Shown here in pieces: positions 5,374 through 7,478 of a DNA stretch of 7,478 bases. This DNA comes from an uncultured Prevotellaceae bacterium. Its GTDB lineage: Bacteria; Bacteroidota; Bacteroidia; Bacteroidales; Bacteroidaceae. The DNA is taken from assembly GCA_946644025.1 (NCBI GenBank), contig CAMPCG010000140.1:1-7478 (forward strand), in the 5' to 3' direction. Made by a program: the position numbers and the translations under genes. The notes under the pieces are model-generated. The model did not search any database. It was not told the origin of the DNA and worked only from the letters and a program-made list of their open reading frames with translations. The stretch's first letter is position 1. Every line of letters starts with the position of its first letter.

Positions 5374-5406
5374 AAGCCCCCCCTTCGGGGGCCGAAGGGG
5401 GGGCTT
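5374..5406 (-). terminator. 15-bp GC hairpin terminator of the MATE-PPTase operon
   Basis: AAGCCCCCCCTTCGG (5374-5388) and CCGAAGGGGGGGCTT (5392-5406) form a perfect 15-bp stem with a 3-nt loop, 3 nt beyond the transferase stop codon. On the minus strand it is followed by only a short T-run (CTTTTGGG), but the stem is strong and placed where the operon should end. The same arm sequence occurs in altered form inside the MATE gene (6658-6687), so this may be a repeat element recruited as a terminator. Confidence 0.7.
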
Positions 5407-5409
5407 CGT

Positions 5410-6006
5410 TTACTGGCACACCGTGCAGACGTAGCGCGGGAAGACGACGGTGTGGAAGCTGACGCCCTCCAAGCTGCTGCCTTCCAAAACATTACGCATA
5501 TCATTGCGAATGCCCTCGCCCGTCATTTTCAGCAGGCTCTCCTTCATGGTCCAGAGGCGTATGAAGGCGAGGCGCGGGTCGGGGGCAGAGTGGATAAGGC
5601 GTTGCTCGTCGTCGTTCATGGTATGGGCCACGAGGGCGGGGCTGTAGCCGTCGAGGCTCTCCACGTCGACACCCACGGGGACACGGTCGACGACACAGGC
5701 GGCGGCCTCGCGGCAGTGGCTCAGGCTGAAGTGTATGTCAGGATGGCCGTCGAGCAGGGGCTTGCCATGGTCGGTGAAGACAAAGAGCGGCGGATTGACG
5801 ATGGCGTAGTCCTGACGGAGGGCCCGCTGCAACAGCAGGTAGGCCGAGAGCGAGAGCCGACGGTCGCCCTCCTGACGAAAGCGCAAGGCATGGGCACGAC
5901 GCTGGGGACTGACGGCGGAAAGGGCCGCGTCAAGGTCGAGAAGGTCGGGGCGGTCGTCGATGAAGAAGGTCATGGCGCAGAGGGGGCTGCGATAGTATCG
6001 CAACAT
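5410..6006 (-). CDS. 4'-phosphopantetheinyl transferase, Sfp type
   Basis: The enzyme moves the phosphopantetheine arm of coenzyme A onto a serine of acyl, peptidyl or other carrier proteins, switching them on. Of 198 residues, the key motifs are KPLLDGHPDIHFSLSHC (82-98, CoA-binding region), GVDVE (112-116, with D114 and E116 as expected magnesium ligands) and LWTMKESLLKMTGEGI (151-166, with E156 and K155/K160 as catalytic residues). LSLSAYLLLQRAL (51-63) matches the N-terminal half of Bacteroidales homologues. The length suits this compact Sfp/AcpT-like class. Start: ATG 6006 gives MLRYYRSPLCAMTFF; homologues I recall begin near M12 (ATG 5973), so the true protein may be 187 residues. Neither start has a Shine-Dalgarno. 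It follows the MATE gene by 28 nt and is probably co-transcribed with it. No carrier-protein or synthase gene is nearby, so its substrate (fatty-acid ACP or a secondary pathway) is open. Confidence 0.9.
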   Translation of the reverse strand: MLRYYRSPLCAMTFFIDDRPDLLDLDAALSAVSPQRRAHALRFRQEGDRRLSLSAYLLLQRALRQDYAIVNPPLFVFTDHGKPLLDGHPDIHFSLSHCREAAACVVDRVPVGVDVESLDGYSPALVAHTMNDDEQRLIHSAPDPRLAFIRLWTMKESLLKMTGEGIRNDMRNVLEGSSLEGVSFHTVVFPRYVCTVCQ

Positions 6007-6034
6007 AGGAGACGTTACAGAGGTCGTTTCGGGG

Positions 6035-7420
6035 TTACATCTTCTTGACGGTCAGCTGGTGGAGCAGGGCGATGGCTACCGCCTCGATGACGTAGGCAAT
6101 GAGGTAGCTGTACCACAGGTAGGCGGGGGCCACCCTGCCCATAATCCAGAGCACGGGAATGACCGTCAGCGAGAGGGCGAAGGAGATGAAGAGCGCTATA
6201 TGGTGGTGCTTGTAGAGCTTGTAGACAATCATCAGCACGTAGATATAGCTGAAGGGGATGAAGCTCAGGGCGAAGATGCGCAGGGCGGTGGCGGTCTCGC
6301 CGAGGTAGTCAGGGTTGTCGGCACCGAAGAGGGCGGCGATGAGCTGCGGGTCTATCCACACGAGGAGACACGTCGCGGCCAACGACACGGTGATGAAGCG
6401 GAAGGCCTTGCGGATGACCATGCGCAGGGCCTCGGCATCGCCACGCCCCACCTGGATGGCACCCAGCGACTGCAGCGTCTGGCAGGTGCCGCTGATGAAG
6501 AGGTTGTAGACCTGGAGCAGGTTCATGCTCACGGCGAAGGCAAATATGCCCACCTTGCCCAGGGTGGAGAGCACGATGGTGTTGGCCGAGAACAGGAGCA
6601 GCGTCAGCGAGATGGAGGCGATGGCCAGGGGAGCGCCCTGGGAGAGGATAAGGACCAAAGCCCCCCCTACGGCCCCCGAGGGGGCTTCTATAGACTTTTT
6701 GTTCAGGGATGGGTCTGTCGTGTCCACCTCGGAGGGCGGAAGGGGGGGGGTGCGAGGTGTCTGCAGGAAGAGCCGGGGGTTGCAGGAGGCTCGCCAGTGC
6801 GTGAGCAGGATGGCGATGCCCACGAGGTGGCCCACGACGGTGGCGGCCGACGAGCCGGTGATGCCCCACCCCAGCCACTGGATGAAGACGATGTCAAGGC
6901 AGAGGTTGACGACGTTGTCGATGATGACGGCTGCGGAGACGAGCTTAGGCTGGCCGTCGACGCCCACCATCGTGCTCAGGCCCCACATGAGGATGAAGGC
7001 CGGATTGCCAAGCAGCAGCACCTGCATATAGTCGCGTGCCAAGGGCAGTATATGGTCGTTGCTGCAGAGCAGACGGGCCGTCTGGTCGGGAAAGAGGAGA
7101 CCGCCGAAGAGGGACAGCAGCAGACCGATGCCCACGCTCGTGGTAAGGGCAAGGGTGAAGAGACGGCGGGCCCGCGCGGTGTCTTTCTGACCCAGGGCAT
7201 AGCCCACCAGCATACCCGCACCGGCATTGATGAGCAGGTGGAGGGTGAAGATGAACTGGTTGATGGGCTTCGACAGGTTGATGGCGCTCACACCGTCGGC
7301 ACTGATGAGGTTGCCCACGATGATGCCGTCGACGACATTGCCCAGACAGCCCGAAAGGGCCACCAGGACGTAGGCCCAGAGGTAGTTGTAGAATTGCTTG
7401 TTCAGATCGTTGGTCTTCAT
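6035..7420 (-). CDS. MATE-family multidrug/polysaccharide-type efflux transporter
   Basis: This 461-residue inner-membrane protein has about twelve hydrophobic helices in two matching halves, the MATE (NorM/MepA-like) plan. The first half opens with YLWAYVLVALSGCLGNVVDGIIVGNLI (TM1), then SAINLSKPINQFIFTLHLLINAGAGMLVGYALGQKD (46-80), a well-kept MATE pattern. The second half starts at QGAPLAIASISLTLLLFSANTIVLSTLGKVGIFAFAVSMN (about 261-300) and ends LLHQLTVKKM. Such pumps export cationic drugs or metabolites in exchange for H+ or Na+; the substrate here is unknown. Residues 224-254, in the cytoplasmic loop between TM6 and TM7, are a proline/glycine-rich in-frame insert (separate entry) that includes a C9 tract. 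The ATG at 7420 follows an unusual C-rich leader with no Shine-Dalgarno; no clear promoter lies in the remaining 58 bp. The transferase gene follows by 28 nt. Confidence 0.9.
   Translation of the reverse strand: MKTNDLNKQFYNYLWAYVLVALSGCLGNVVDGIIVGNLISADGVSAINLSKPINQFIFTLHLLINAGAGMLVGYALGQKDTARARRLFTLALTTSVGIGLLLSLFGGLLFPDQTARLLCSNDHILPLARDYMQVLLLGNPAFILMWGLSTMVGVDGQPKLVSAAVIIDNVVNLCLDIVFIQWLGWGITGSSAATVVGHLVGIAILLTHWRASCNPRLFLQTPRTPPLPPSEVDTTDPSLNKKSIEAPSGAVGGALVLILSQGAPLAIASISLTLLLFSANTIVLSTLGKVGIFAFAVSMNLLQVYNLFISGTCQTLQSLGAIQVGRGDAEALRMVIRKAFRFITVSLAATCLLVWIDPQLIAALFGADNPDYLGETATALRIFALSFIPFSYIYVLMIVYKLYKHHHIALFISFALSLTVIPVLWIMGRVAPAYLWYSYLIAYVIEAVAIALLHQLTVKKM
6659..6751. repeat. 93-bp miniature-element-like insert inside the MATE gene, in frame
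   Basis: The stretch encodes residues 224-254 (TPPLPPSEVDTT...APSGAVGGA), unlike any MATE segment, between RLFLQTPR and LVLILSQGAPLAI. Its ends are imperfect inverted repeats: CCCCCCTACGGCCCCCGAG (6662-6680) against CTCGGAGGGCGGAAGGGGGG (6728-6747), with about 16 of 20 positions pairing. The left end also folds alone (6658-6687) into a shape like the terminator hairpin at 5374-5406. On the plus strand 6742-6750 is a G9 run, so the coding strand has C9 (codons ACC CCC CCC CTT). I read it as a small repeat that inserted without breaking the frame. Confidence 0.65.
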
Positions 7421-7430
7421 GAGGGGTGGC

Positions 7431-7452
7431 GGGGGGGGGTAGGGGGGGGGGG
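7431..7452. repeat. G9-TA-G11 homopolymer tracts before the MATE start
   Basis: The plus strand has nine Gs (7431-7439), TA, then eleven Gs (7442-7452), with further G-runs down to 7422. On the MATE coding strand this is C11-TA-C9 ending 10 nt before the ATG, so the mRNA leader would be C-rich, opposite to the A/T-rich leaders of the other genes. Long homopolymers slip in replication and could change expression; the G-rich strand could form a quadruplex. Exact tract lengths may also carry sequencing error. Confidence 0.8.
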
Positions 7453-7478
7453 ATAGTAATTTTCCTTTTACTTGGCGG

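Noticed and set aside
6059..7456. 465-codon plus-strand open frame opposite the MATE gene
   Set aside because: It is an antisense shadow of a GC-rich gene: low-complexity, rich in G, E, D, H and Q, no domain, while the minus frame is a clear transporter.

Overview
This window looks like chromosomal DNA from a Bacteroidales bacterium, most likely Prevotella or a close relative. The signs are a FimB/Mfa2-type lipoprotein gene, AsnA-type asparagine synthetase, a U32-family protein, promoters of the Bacteroidetes form (TTG near -33, TAnnTTTG near -7), A/T-rich leaders without Shine-Dalgarno sequences, and GC-rich housekeeping genes separated by repeat-filled spacers. The genus is inferred from gene content; there is no rRNA here.

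Layout. Positions 1-655 (minus) hold the N-terminal part of a secreted protein that runs off the left edge. Positions 792-1130 (minus) encode a small stand-alone AraC-type DNA-binding protein, and 1351-2268 (minus) a FimB/Mfa2-like surface lipoprotein. Between these two lies a 90-nt symmetric element with a 46-nt perfect palindrome at its core. Position 2400 starts a divergent plus-strand gene for a U32-family protein (to 3707). A 483-bp gap (3708-4190) follows between convergent genes and is almost entirely repeats: a dispersed 29-nt repeat with a hairpin, a 117-nt A/T-rich inverted repeat, a GC inverted repeat and a four-unit 21-bp array. asnA lies at 4191-5228 (minus) with its own promoter. 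A MATE-family transporter gene (6035-7420) and a Sfp-type phosphopantetheinyl transferase gene (5410-6006) form a probable minus-strand operon ending in a 15-bp GC hairpin terminator.

Functions. The genes do not form one pathway. asnA makes asparagine, the transferase primes carrier proteins, the U32 protein is probably an RNA-hydroxylation enzyme, and the MATE protein is an efflux pump. The left end is surface-related (secreted protein, regulator, fimbrial-type lipoprotein).

The most notable signal is that short palindromic, miniature-element-like sequences occur inside two otherwise intact genes, in frame. About 20 residues in the U32 protein are bounded by 8-bp inverted repeats. About 31 residues in the MATE protein are bounded by roughly 20-bp imperfect inverted repeats, and one of its arms resembles the intergenic terminator hairpin. 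The MATE insert also carries a C9 tract, and the gene is preceded by C11 and C9 tracts, so slippage could switch it on and off. I recognise no defence system, CRISPR array, prophage or complete transposon.
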